From contig JAMXLJ010000063.1 of assembly GCA_024281095.1 (NCBI GenBank), positions 1 to 58,269 on the forward strand: a DNA stretch of 58,269 nucleotides, written 5' to 3'. Every line of letters begins with the position of its first letter. Positions within the stretch are counted from its first letter, which is position 1. This stretch comes from Acidimicrobiia bacterium. Its GTDB lineage: Bacteria; Actinomycetota; Acidimicrobiia; IMCC26256; JAMXLJ01. A model generated the notes under the pieces. The model saw nothing but the letters and a program-made list of their open reading frames with translations, ran no database searches and had not been told where the DNA came from. Below, one piece after another: positions 1 to 8,050 of this stretch. The translations under genes were made by a program, and so were the position numbers.

Positions 1-277
1 CAGCAACGCGACCGCGGCGAACCTGCAGGGCATCGAGCCTTCGCTGTCGTTCGTCACGACCGCGTCGACGGGTCCGAAGGTCGTCAGCGTGGTGGCTCCG
101 GCCGCCGGCGCCACGACGTGGTGGGCCGTGGTGCTGTCGAAGTCGGGCACCTGCTACGGCATCGAGGACAAGTCGGGCTCCGGTGGCGGAACGTTCTACG
201 CGGGTACGACGACCGTCCTCTCCGGTACGTGTACCGCACCTGCCACCGACCCCAACTGGACCGACACCAGTTGGTAG
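1..277 (+). CDS. type IV pilin, 3' part only (cut by window start)
   Basis: This is the C-terminal part of a type IV pilin-like protein; the reading frame is open from base 2 and ends at TAG 275-277. The visible end has a Trp-rich strand (TTWWAVVLSKSGTCYG) and a second Cys in VLSGTC, so a C-terminal disulfide loop is likely. The next gene has nearly the same C-terminus (WWATVLSKSGRCFGIED, TVLSGTC), so the two are tandem paralogues. The N-terminal prepilin signal lies outside the window, so the pilin call rests on similarity to its neighbour. Confidence 0.75.
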   Translation, partial: SNATAANLQGIEPSLSFVTTASTGPKVVSVVAPAAGATTWWAVVLSKSGTCYGIEDKSGSGGGTFYAGTTTVLSGTCTAPATDPNWTDTSW

Positions 278-300
278 TCGACACATCGCGCACGATCGTT

Positions 301-328
301 GCGGCAGGCCCATTCCCGGGCCTGCCGC
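301..328 (+). terminator. stem-loop after first pilin
   Basis: A perfect 11-bp stem (GCGGCAGGCCC / GGGCCTGCCGC) with a 6-nt loop lies 23 nt after the pilin stop. No U-tract follows, which is common for hairpin terminators in high-GC actinobacteria. It could also be an mRNA-stabilising or attenuating hairpin between the two pilin genes. Confidence 0.6.
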
Positions 329-403
329 AACGTCACTCGCGTCCGCGCCGCGGAACACGAGGAACGTGCCGATGACGGAACACGAGACGAAAGGAAGGAG
401 TCG

Positions 404-910
404 TTGCTCACGCCATCAGTGGCACGGCGACGGCTCGTCGAGACGGAACAGGAGCGTGGCTTCACACTGATCGAGCTGATGGTGGTCGTCATGATCATTG
501 CCATTCTGATCGCCATCGCGATCCCCACGTTCCTCGGAACTCGAGAGCGGGCCTACGACCGTGCCGCGCAGAGCTCGTTGCGGCTTGCACTCACCGCGGC
601 GAAGACGTCGTTCACCGACGTGAACGACTTCAGCCAGGCGAACCGAGCGACCTTGCAGGCCATCGAGCAGTCGGTGACGTTCACCGACACCGGGCCGTCC
701 ACCGGGTTCAAGAGCGTCAGCATCGTGGCCACTCCGGGCGGCCAGACCTGGTGGGCGACGGTGCTGTCGAAGTCCGGCCGGTGTTTCGGCATCGAGGACA
801 ACGTGACGGCCGGGGGCCCCGGCACGACCTTCGCGGGGAGCGCCACGGTCCTCTCGGGGACGTGTCGGGCACCGGCGTCCGACCCGAGCTGGGCCGACCC
901 CGGCTGGTAG
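404..910 (+). CDS. type IV pilin (prepilin, class III signal)
   Basis: This encodes a 168-aa prepilin. The TTG at 404 is chosen because a strong Shine-Dalgarno (AAGGAAGGAG, 391-400) precedes it and it leaves a normal short leader. The prepilin peptidase site is G19|F20-TLIE, with Glu5 of the mature form at residue 24, followed by a long hydrophobic helix (about 25-43). The C-terminal domain has two Cys (SGRCFG and SGTC) that may close a disulfide loop. It is a tandem paralogue of the pilin upstream and is followed by its processing peptidase. An extension upstream to 299 would cross the intergenic hairpin region and is unlikely. Confidence 0.88.
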   Translation: MLTPSVARRRLVETEQERGFTLIELMVVVMIIAILIAIAIPTFLGTRERAYDRAAQSSLRLALTAAKTSFTDVNDFSQANRATLQAIEQSVTFTDTGPSTGFKSVSIVATPGGQTWWATVLSKSGRCFGIEDNVTAGGPGTTFAGSATVLSGTCRAPASDPSWADPGW

Positions 911-925
911 TCGTCCGTACCGACG

Positions 926-958
926 GAGTGCGGCGGGCCGAACGGGCCTGCCGCACTC
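926..958 (+). terminator. stem-loop after second pilin
   Basis: A 14-bp stem (GAGTGCGGCGGGCC paired with GGCCTGCCGCACTC, one G-U pair) with a 5-nt loop starts 15 nt after the pilin stop. The stem core resembles the hairpin after the first pilin (GCGGC.GGCC), so gene and hairpin were probably duplicated together. No U-tract is present. Confidence 0.65.
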
Positions 959-1011
959 TGCCCGCGGGAAAGGGTCTCAACCCTCGCCCGGAATCGGTCG
1001 ACGCGTGAGGT

Positions 1012-1785
1012 GTGACCATTCTGACCGCGGCCATGTGCGGGCTCTTCGGCCTCCTCGTCGGCTCGTTCCTCAACGTCGTGATCTGGCGTGTGCCGCGCAA
1101 GGAGTCCGTCGTGCGCCCGCCGTCGCACTGCCCCGCGTGCGACGCCGAGGTGCGGCCGTACGACAACGTGCCCGTTGTGTCGTGGCTCGTGCTGCGCGGC
1201 CGGTGTCGCGACTGCGGCATGCACATCCCGGCCCGTTACCCCCTCGTCGAGCTCGCCTGCGGTGTGTTGTGGGCCGCGCTCGGCGCGCGCTTCGCGGGCT
1301 CGTGGGCCCTGCCCGCCTTCCTCGTGCTCGGTGCCGGCCTGCTGGCGTTGTCGGTCATCGACCTCGAGCACTACCTCCTGCCGAACCGGATCGTGTACCC
1401 GCTCGGCATCGCGTGCGCGGCGCTGCTTGCCGCGGCCGCGCTCGCGGACGGCGACCCGTCCCGTTGGGTGCGCGCGCTGCTCGGGGCCGCGGTGGCGTTC
1501 GCCGCGTTCTTCGTGATCCACGTCGTCGCGCCGCGCGGCATGGGTTTCGGCGACGTGCGCCTGTCGTTCGTGCTCGGCCTGGCGCTCGGATGGCTCGGGT
1601 GGGGCTTCGTCGCGCTGGGGCTGTTCCTGGGCTTCCTCTACGGCGCGGTCGTGGGAGCCGGCCTCATCGCCACGCGGATCAAGAGCCGCCGCGAGCACGT
1701 ACCCTTCGGGCCGTTCCTCGCGGCCGGCACCCTGACGGCGGCCTTGTGGGGCCAGGCCATTCTGGACTGGTATCTGCACAGGTAG
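1012..1785 (+). CDS. pilD: prepilin peptidase (A24 family), type IV pilus
   Basis: This is a membrane aspartic peptidase that cleaves prepilin leaders and usually N-methylates the new N-terminus. The 257-aa protein has the N-terminal domain with two Cys pairs (C40/C43 and C65/C68) that typically bind zinc. The two catalytic Asp sites are D117 (VIDLEHYLLP) and D181 (GMGFGDVRLS), among about seven hydrophobic segments. The GTG at 1012 keeps the conserved N-terminal GLLVGSFLNVVIWRVPR. It sits directly after its pilin substrates. Confidence 0.93.
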   Translation: MTILTAAMCGLFGLLVGSFLNVVIWRVPRKESVVRPPSHCPACDAEVRPYDNVPVVSWLVLRGRCRDCGMHIPARYPLVELACGVLWAALGARFAGSWALPAFLVLGAGLLALSVIDLEHYLLPNRIVYPLGIACAALLAAAALADGDPSRWVRALLGAAVAFAAFFVIHVVAPRGMGFGDVRLSFVLGLALGWLGWGFVALGLFLGFLYGAVVGAGLIATRIKSRREHVPFGPFLAAGTLTAALWGQAILDWYLHR

Positions 1786-1969
1786 CCGGGCCCGGAGAAG
1801 TTCATCACCACGCAGCGCGCGCAATCACTCAAGTTGTGCTGCGCGAAATACCGAGGTCTTCGCGAGAAGCAGTCGAAGCAGCGCATGTACACAGCTGGAG
1901 TGTGTTGTCGGTGAGCACGACGGTCAGCCGTAGGCGACCACGGCACGTGGCAGAACGGGAAGGTGGAGC

Positions 1970-3739
1970 GTGGCTCGGCGTGTGATCGGCCTCGACATCG
2001 GGACCAACGCGGTCAGGGTCTCGGAGATCGAGGTCGGCCCGTCGCCGATCCTGCGGGCGTTCGGCCAGGTTGCGTTGCCTCCCGAGGCGATGCGGGAAGG
2101 CGAGGTCGTCGACCCCGGAGCGGTCAGCGCGGCGATCGAACGTCTCTGGCGCGAGCTGGGGCTGCGCAAGGGTGAGGTGCGGGTGGGCATCGCCAGCCCG
2201 CGTGTCATCGTGCGGCCGGTCGAGCTTCCCGCGATGCCCGACGAGGAGCTGGCCGGCGCGCTGCGTTTCCAGGCCCAGGAGCTGATCCCGATCCCGATCG
2301 AGGAAGCCGTCTTCGACTTCCAGGTCCTCGAGACGACGCCGCCGGTCGACGAGCAGGACGCGGGCACGAGCCGTGTGCTCCTCGTTGCCGCGCACCGTGA
2401 CGCCGTGCAACGCGTCGTCGACGCGGTGCGCGGCGCGGGACTGCGCGTCGGTGCCGTCGACGTCGTGCCGCTCGGTCTCGTGCGAACGCTTGCGGACGTC
2501 GGCCTCGGCGACGAAGCGGGCGCCGAGGCGATCGTGTCGATCGGCGGCGGCACCACCGTCATCGTGGTGCACGAGGACGGCCTGCCGCGTTTCGTGCGCA
2601 TCCTCGGCGTCGGCGGCCGCGCGCTCACCGAGGCGATCGCCCGCGAGCTCGACCTGCCGTTCGAGACGGCAGAGTCGGTGAAGCGTCAGGGCGATCTCGC
2701 TCCCGACGAGCTCGGCGCCCGTGCGCGTGCCGCGATGGAACGGCCGCTGCACGATCTGCTCGACGAGGTCCGCGGCTCGATCGACTACTACCGCACGCAG
2801 TCGGGCGCGGCGCCGCTGCGTCGCGTGCTCGTCACCGGCGGCACGTCGCGGCTGTCGGGTCTCAACGAACGTCTGGGCCGTCTCCTCGGCGTGCAAACCG
2901 AGGACGCGCGCCCGCGCGACCGCGTCGTGGTGGGCGACATCGGCTTCCCGCCGGAAGAGCTCCCGACGCTCGACCCGTACCTGCCCGTGCCCATCGGCCT
3001 CGCGCTCGGCGGCATCGGCACGGCGCGTCGCATCGATCTCACCACGCTGGAAAAGCGTGAGGCGGTCGACCGCCGCGTCATCGCGGGCATCGCAGCGGCG
3101 GCCGTGGTGCTGCTCGCGGTGCTCACCCTCTTGACCACCAACAAGGCGAGCGCCGTCGCGAAGGCGCGCGACAACGTGACAGCCGCGCGCACGGCCAACA
3201 ACCGGCTGCAGGCGCAGGTGAGCTCGCTCGGAACCGTGCAGGCCGACCAATTGCAGGTCGACGCGATCAAGACCCAGGTGACCGGCCTGCTCCAGGGCGA
3301 CGTGTCATGGGGCCGCCTGTTGCAGGGCATCGCACGCACGATCCCGAGCGACGTCTGGCTGACAGGATTCCAGGGCAACATCGCGAAGGCGTCCTCGGGT
3401 GCGGCGCCGTCGGCGGCGGCCCAGACCGCGGCCGGCTTGTCCGGCAACACCTCGGCCGCGCCCACGGGGAACGCTGCTGTGACACCCGCGGTCGCCGGCG
3501 CCGGTCCGAGCGGCAGCATCACCTTCACTGCGAGCGGGCTCGACTTCACCTCGGTTGCCGCCTGGTTGCAGCGTGTCTCGGGGATCCCCTCGTTCAGCAA
3601 CGTGTGGGTCAGCTCCGCGACGAGGCCGGCCCCGACCCCGGGTCAGCCCGCGGTCGTGACGTTCACCTCGAGCGCCACGTTCAACGCGGGCGCCCGATCC
3701 GATCGCATCAAGCAAGTGCAGCAGGACACGGCAGGATGA
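1970..3739 (+). CDS. type IV pilus assembly protein, PilM-PilN fusion
   Basis: The 589-aa protein joins two inner-membrane platform proteins. Residues 1 to about 350 are an actin-like PilM ATPase: GLDIGTNAVRVSEI nucleotide loop, ELPAMPDEEL, SIGGGTT and VTGGTSRLSGL. A single membrane segment follows at about 371-387, then a PilN-like periplasmic region with a coiled-coil start (about 390-430) and a ferredoxin-like tail. Usually these are two genes. Start GTG 1970 has a GGAAGGTGGAG ribosome site. The 3' end overlaps pilO by 4 bp. The 184-nt gap upstream (1786-1969) has no gene and may hold a promoter. Confidence 0.87.
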   Translation: MARRVIGLDIGTNAVRVSEIEVGPSPILRAFGQVALPPEAMREGEVVDPGAVSAAIERLWRELGLRKGEVRVGIASPRVIVRPVELPAMPDEELAGALRFQAQELIPIPIEEAVFDFQVLETTPPVDEQDAGTSRVLLVAAHRDAVQRVVDAVRGAGLRVGAVDVVPLGLVRTLADVGLGDEAGAEAIVSIGGGTTVIVVHEDGLPRFVRILGVGGRALTEAIARELDLPFETAESVKRQGDLAPDELGARARAAMERPLHDLLDEVRGSIDYYRTQSGAAPLRRVLVTGGTSRLSGLNERLGRLLGVQTEDARPRDRVVVGDIGFPPEELPTLDPYLPVPIGLALGGIGTARRIDLTTLEKREAVDRRVIAGIAAAAVVLLAVLTLLTTNKASAVAKARDNVTAARTANNRLQAQVSSLGTVQADQLQVDAIKTQVTGLLQGDVSWGRLLQGIARTIPSDVWLTGFQGNIAKASSGAAPSAAAQTAAGLSGNTSAAPTGNAAVTPAVAGAGPSGSITFTASGLDFTSVAAWLQRVSGIPSFSNVWVSSATRPAPTPGQPAVVTFTSSATFNAGARSDRIKQVQQDTAG

Positions 3740-4365
3740 TGAAACGCTTCCTTCCCCTCATCGCCGCGGGTGCCGCGCTCCTGATCGTGGCCGTCTGGTA
3801 CTTCGCGCTCTACGCGCCGAAGAACAGCGACCTCTCGAAGGCGCATGACGACCTGAGCGCGGCCGAGGCCAGCGGGCAGACCCTCAGGGCGCAACTGAGC
3901 AACCTGCGCGGCCTCGAGGCGAACCGGGCCAAGCAACAGGCTGTGCTGCAGAAGCTCTCGGCCGCGGTACCCCCGACACCCGACCTCGCGAGCTTCATCC
4001 TGCAGGCCAACGACATCGCGACGCAGTCCGGCGTCAACTGGTTGCAGGTGTCGCCGAGCCAGCCGTCCGCGGCGGGCGGAGGCCCCACGACGATCACGCT
4101 GACGATGCAACTCGAGGGCGGCTTCTACCAGGTGTACGACTACTTGAACCGGCTCGAGAACATGCAGCGGCTCGTGCTCGTCGACACGGTCAACGTCACT
4201 GCGAAGGGCGCCGCGTCACCGCTCCCGGTGCTTTCCGTGGCGGTGACGGCGCGCATGTTCACGCGCGCGACGGCGCAGACCGGTACCAACGCCGGCGCCG
4301 GCGGTGCAACCACACCGACGAGCCCGGCGGCTCCGCAGACAACGTCGAGCACCAGGGTCGGTTGA
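3736..4365 (+). CDS. pilO: type IV pilus inner-membrane platform protein PilO
   Basis: The 209-aa protein is PilO-like: a short cytoplasmic N-terminus, one membrane helix at about residues 7-27, a coiled coil (about 30-75, SKAHDDLSAAEASGQTLRAQ), then a compact domain with GGFYQVYDYLNRLENMQRLV, a typical PilO stretch. The tail is rich in Thr, Ala and Pro. The start overlaps the PilM-PilN stop (ATGATGA; ATG 3736 or 3739), so translation is probably coupled. PilO pairs with the PilN part of the upstream protein. Confidence 0.87.
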   Translation: MMKRFLPLIAAGAALLIVAVWYFALYAPKNSDLSKAHDDLSAAEASGQTLRAQLSNLRGLEANRAKQQAVLQKLSAAVPPTPDLASFILQANDIATQSGVNWLQVSPSQPSAAGGGPTTITLTMQLEGGFYQVYDYLNRLENMQRLVLVDTVNVTAKGAASPLPVLSVAVTARMFTRATAQTGTNAGAGGATTPTSPAAPQTTSSTRVG

Positions 4366-4366
4366 C

Positions 4367-4774
4367 ATGGGTGTGCAGGCATACGACCGGAAGCGAATTG
4401 CCGTGATCGGCGGTGTGGGCGTGCTGCTGATCGCCGTGCTTGCAGTCTTCGCGCTGACGCGCGGCGGCAGTTCGTCGTCGTCGAGCCCGACGACGACGCC
4501 GACGCGGTCACCCGCGTCCGCGGTCACGGCGCCGCGCCGCACCCCGGCCGCGCCGGCGCCCGCCGCGACCACCACCACGACCGCGGTCGCGACGATGCCG
4601 AACAGTTTCCAGACGTTCACCGAACGCGACCCGTTCCAGCCGCCGCCGGGCGCCATCCCGACGCCCACGACCGCGGCGCCGGCGCCTGCACCCGCGCCCG
4701 CACCCGCGCCGGCACCGGCGCCCACGACGTCACCGACGACGGCGCCGGCGACGCCTCCGGCTCCGGGGCACTAG
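4367..4774 (+). CDS. PilP-like membrane-anchored Pro/Ala/Thr-rich protein
   Basis: The 135-aa protein has a short basic N-terminus, one membrane helix (about residues 10-27), a Ser-rich stretch and a long Thr/Ala/Pro-rich linker ending in an Ala-Pro repeat. Around residues 78-93 is FQTFTERDPFQPPPG; the R-D-P-F-x-P pattern is seen in PilP and GspC-type proteins that link the inner platform to the envelope. Position right after pilO fits this. There is no folded domain, so it may be only a wall-spanning tether. The PilP link is my inference from motif and position. Confidence 0.6.
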   Translation: MGVQAYDRKRIAVIGGVGVLLIAVLAVFALTRGGSSSSSSPTTTPTRSPASAVTAPRRTPAAPAPAATTTTTAVATMPNSFQTFTERDPFQPPPGAIPTPTTAAPAPAPAPAPAPAPAPTTSPTTAPATPPAPGH

Positions 4775-4821
4775 CAACGCGAGCCGGCTGATCGGTCAAA
4801 GGGCCCGGCCGTCGCGGCCCG

Positions 4822-4827
4822 TACACT
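4822..4827 (+). promoter_or_regulatory. putative -10 (TACACT) for leaderless aroC
   Basis: TACACT fits an actinobacterial -10 and ends 9 nt before the aroC GTG. No Shine-Dalgarno precedes that start. I see no convincing -35. It would separate the aro operon from the pilus genes. Confidence 0.45.
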
Positions 4828-4836
4828 TGATCCACT

Positions 4837-5991
4837 GTGTTGCGCTTCCTGACCGCCGGTGAATCACACGGGCCGGCGTTGACCGTGATCGTCGAGGGCC
4901 TGCCGGCCGGCATGCCGCTGCTGATCGACGATGTCGCGGCCGAGCTCGCCCGCCGCCGCCTCGGCTACGGGCGCGGCCCGCGGATGCGCTTCGAACGCGA
5001 CGACGTCGAGTTCACGGGCGGCGTGCGGCACGGTCGCACGCTGGGTTCACCGGTGTCGTTGTTGATCGACAACACCGAGTGGCCGAAGTGGCAGGAGGAG
5101 ATGTCGGCCGCGCCGGGTGTGACCGCCAAGCCGTTGCGCCAGCCGCGTCCCGGTCATGCCGACCTGGTGGGGATGCAGAAGTACGGCTTCGACGACGCGC
5201 GCAACGTGCTCGAACGGGCAAGCGCCCGCGAGACCGCGGCGCGGGTCGCAGCGGGCGCGCTCGCCAAGGTGCTCCTCCGCCACCTCGATACCGAGGTGAT
5301 CAGTCACGTGGTGCAGATGGGCGAGGCGAAGGCACCCGCCGACGTGCGCCCGCTGCCCGAGGACCTGGAGCGGGTCGACGAGTCGCCGGTGCGGTGCTTC
5401 GACCGCGACGCCGAGGCCGCGATGATCTCCGAGGTCGAGGCGGCGTCGAAGGCGGGCGACTCGCTCGGCGGCGTGGTGGAAGTGCTGGGCTACGACGTGC
5501 CGCCCGGTCTCGGCTCTCACGTGCACTGGGACCGCAAGATCGACGGACTGCTCGCGCAGGCGTTGATGAGCATCCAGGCGATGAAGGGCGTCGAGGTCGG
5601 TGAGGGCTTCGACGTCGCGTCGCGGCGCGGGAGCGCCGCGCACGACGAGATCCTGTGGGACGACGCCACGGGCGGCTACCAGCGCGCGTCGGCGCGGGCG
5701 GGCGGCACGGAGGGCGGGATGACCAGCGGGGGTCTGCTCGTCGTGCGCGCCGCGATGAAGCCGCTCGCGACGCTCAACCGTCCGGTGCTGCGAACCGTCG
5801 ACACGGAGAGCAAGGAACAGACGGTGTCGTTCAAGGAACGCACCGACGTGACCGCGGTGCCGGCGGCGGGTGTGGTGGCCGAGACGATGGTGGCGCTCGT
5901 GCTCGCGTCGGAAGCGCTGCGCAAGTTCGGGGGCGATTCGGTCGACGAGCTCGTGCGCAACTACCGCGGCTACGTCGACTCCCTCCGATGA
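4837..5991 (+). CDS. aroC: chorismate synthase
   Basis: It converts EPSP to chorismate, the last shikimate step, with reduced FMN. The 384-aa length is normal. Motifs include the N-terminal TAGESHGPALT, the conserved GYGRGPRMRFE, RPRPGHADL and the C-terminal FKERTDVTAVPAAGVVAE. The start is GTG 4837 (TTG 4840 is possible). It is first of a tightly overlapping aroC-aroK-aroB-aroQ unit and overlaps aroK by 4 bp. Confidence 0.97.
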   Translation: MLRFLTAGESHGPALTVIVEGLPAGMPLLIDDVAAELARRRLGYGRGPRMRFERDDVEFTGGVRHGRTLGSPVSLLIDNTEWPKWQEEMSAAPGVTAKPLRQPRPGHADLVGMQKYGFDDARNVLERASARETAARVAAGALAKVLLRHLDTEVISHVVQMGEAKAPADVRPLPEDLERVDESPVRCFDRDAEAAMISEVEAASKAGDSLGGVVEVLGYDVPPGLGSHVHWDRKIDGLLAQALMSIQAMKGVEVGEGFDVASRRGSAAHDEILWDDATGGYQRASARAGGTEGGMTSGGLLVVRAAMKPLATLNRPVLRTVDTESKEQTVSFKERTDVTAVPAAGVVAETMVALVLASEALRKFGGDSVDELVRNYRGYVDSLR

Positions 5992-6533
5992 CCGATGGAC
6001 ACCTCGTCCTCATCGGGCTGATGGGGGTCGGGAAGTCAACCGTGGGAAGACGTTGCGCGGGTCGTCTCGACCGGCCGTTCCTCGACACCGACGAGCTCGT
6101 CGAGACGCTCGCGGGGATGCCGGTGCCGGACATCTTCGCGACGCAGGGTGAACGGGCGTTCCGGGCGCTCGAGAGCCAGGCGGTCGCGGATGCGTGCGCG
6201 TCGCCCGTACCAGCGGTCATCGCGTGCGGCGGCGGCGCGGTGCTGGATCCGTTCAACCGGCGTCGACTCGGACGTGCGGGCACGGTGGTGTGGCTGCAGG
6301 CACCTGCCCGCGTGCTCGCCGAGCGGGTCGGCACGGGCGACGGTCGTCCGCTCCTCGCGGACGCAGCCGGCGCACCACGTCCGCGAACCCACGTCGCGGC
6401 CACGCTCGAGCGGCTGGCGAATCTGCGCGACGCGTCGTACGCGGAGCTGGCCGACGTCGTGGTCGACACGACCGCGCGCTCGGTCGACGAGGTGGTGGCC
6501 GAGGTCTTGCACGTCTGCGGAGTGGCGTCGTGA
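5988..6533 (+). CDS. aroK: shikimate kinase
   Basis: It phosphorylates shikimate at the 3-OH with ATP. The 181-aa protein has the P-loop GLMGVGKST (residues 10-18), the shikimate-binding FLDTDELVE and the conserved GGGAVLD. A LID-like region carries GDGRPLL. ATG 5988 overlaps the aroC stop and its own stop overlaps the aroB GTG, so the three are probably translationally coupled. Confidence 0.95.
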   Translation: MTDGHLVLIGLMGVGKSTVGRRCAGRLDRPFLDTDELVETLAGMPVPDIFATQGERAFRALESQAVADACASPVPAVIACGGGAVLDPFNRRRLGRAGTVVWLQAPARVLAERVGTGDGRPLLADAAGAPRPRTHVAATLERLANLRDASYAELADVVVDTTARSVDEVVAEVLHVCGVAS

Positions 6534-7600
6534 CCGGCCCACGCCGCGGCGACGTCGTCGTCGGCTCGGGTGTGCTCGACCAGGTCGGGGAGCTGCTTGC
6601 GGACCGCCGCCGGGTGGCGGTCGTGAGCCAACCAGTGGTCGCCGACGCGTACGCGGCGACGGTCTGCTCGGCGCTCGACGCCGTTCGTGTGCAACACGAA
6701 CTCGTGCTCATGGGCGACGGCGAGCAGGCGAAGTCGCTCGCCACTGTCGAGGACCTGTGCCGTCGCTTCGCCCGGGGCGGCCTGCTGCGCAACGACGCGG
6801 TCGTCGCGTTGGGCGGGGGAGTAGTGGGCGACACCGCGGGGTTCGCAGCCGCGGTCTACCACCGGGGCGTCGACGTGGTGCAGGTGCCGACCACACTCCT
6901 CGCCCAGGTCGACTCCGCGGTCGGCGGCAAGACCGGCGTCAACCTCCCGGAGGGCAAGAACCTCGTGGGCTCGTTCCATCGCCCGGTCGCGGTCGTGGCC
7001 GACACGCGGACCCTCACGACACTTCCCGAGCGCGAGTACCGGTCCGGCCTCGGCGAGGTCGTGAAGTACGCCTTGATGCCGGCGGGCACGGCGGTCGCGG
7101 CACTGCTCGACGAGAAGACGGACGCGGTGCTCGGTCGCGATCCCTCGGTCCTCTCGTCGCTCGTTCGCGCCTGCGTCGACATCAAACTCGCGATCGTCGA
7201 CGCGGATCCCGAAGAGCGCACCGGCGTCCGCGCGACGCTCAACCTCGGTCACACGTTCGCGCACGCGCTGGAGACGGCCGGGGGCTACGACCTGTACCAC
7301 GGCGAGGCGGTCGCGGTCGGCCTCGTGTTCGCGGGCGCGCTGGCGGAGGCGCTCGAGCGCATTCCGGCGGTGGACGCGGCCCGTTACCGAGCGCTGCCCG
7401 CTTCACTGCGGCTGCCGGTCACGGTGCCCAACGGTGACGTGCTCGACCGTGAGGCCCTGCTCGCATTGATCCGCCGCGACAAGAAGGCCAAGGGTGGCAT
7501 CACGTTCGTGTTACCCGGCGCGCGGGGCCTCGAGACCGTCGACGATCCGCCGCTCGCCGCGCTGCACCACGCGTTCGACGCAGTCGGCGTGGGAGGCTGA
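6530..7600 (+). CDS. aroB: 3-dehydroquinate synthase
   Basis: It makes 3-dehydroquinate from DAHP using NAD and a divalent metal. The 356-aa protein shows ALGGGVVGDTAGFAAAVYHRG, PTTLLAQVDSAVGGKTGVN, the metal-site GHTFAHALE and HGEAVAVG. GTG 6530 overlaps the aroK stop. Only 6 nt separate it from aroQ, so the operon makes shikimate-pathway steps 2, 3, 5 and 7. Confidence 0.96.
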   Translation: MTGPRRGDVVVGSGVLDQVGELLADRRRVAVVSQPVVADAYAATVCSALDAVRVQHELVLMGDGEQAKSLATVEDLCRRFARGGLLRNDAVVALGGGVVGDTAGFAAAVYHRGVDVVQVPTTLLAQVDSAVGGKTGVNLPEGKNLVGSFHRPVAVVADTRTLTTLPEREYRSGLGEVVKYALMPAGTAVAALLDEKTDAVLGRDPSVLSSLVRACVDIKLAIVDADPEERTGVRATLNLGHTFAHALETAGGYDLYHGEAVAVGLVFAGALAEALERIPAVDAARYRALPASLRLPVTVPNGDVLDREALLALIRRDKKAKGGITFVLPGARGLETVDDPPLAALHHAFDAVGVGG

Positions 7601-7606
7601 TCGCCA

Positions 7607-8050
7607 ATGGCGACCATTTTGTTGCTGTCCGGCCCCAACCTGAACCTGTTCGGGACGCGCGAGCCCGAGATCTACGGACCCGACACCCTCGACGACATGG
7701 TGGGTGACGCGCGTGACGCGGCATCGAAGGCGGGCTATGACCTCGAGCACGTGCAGTCGAATCACGAGGGCGATCTCGTGGACGCGATCCACGAGGCGCG
7801 CGGCCGGTGCGCGGCGGTGATCGTGAACGCAGGCGCGCTCACGCACTCGTCGTACGCGCTCGCCGATGCGCTCGCCGCGTTCGACGGGGTGAAGGTCGAG
7901 CTCCACGTGTCGAACCCGTCGGCGCGCGAGGCGTGGCGACAGACCTCCGTGATCGCCCCGTCGGTCACGGGCGTCGTCGCCGGCTTCGGCCGGGCGGGGT
8001 ACCGGCTCGCGGTGGAAGCCACGATCACCAAGTTGGAGGACGAGCGTTGA
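7607..8050 (+). CDS. aroQ: 3-dehydroquinate dehydratase, type II
   Basis: This 147-aa protein is the type II dodecameric enzyme, which dehydrates 3-dehydroquinate to 3-dehydroshikimate. Motifs are GPNLNLFGTREPEIYG with the catalytic Tyr, QSNHEGDLVD, VNAGALTHSSYA and the active-site His in ELHVSNPSAREAWR. Its stop overlaps the TTG start of the next gene. Confidence 0.96.
   Translation: MATILLLSGPNLNLFGTREPEIYGPDTLDDMVGDARDAASKAGYDLEHVQSNHEGDLVDAIHEARGRCAAVIVNAGALTHSSYALADALAAFDGVKVELHVSNPSAREAWRQTSVIAPSVTGVVAGFGRAGYRLAVEATITKLEDER

Noticed and set aside
299-403. N-terminal extension of the second pilin to 299
   Set aside because: It would cover the terminator-like hairpin and give an over-long leader; TTG 404 has a strong ribosome site and a normal prepilin leader.
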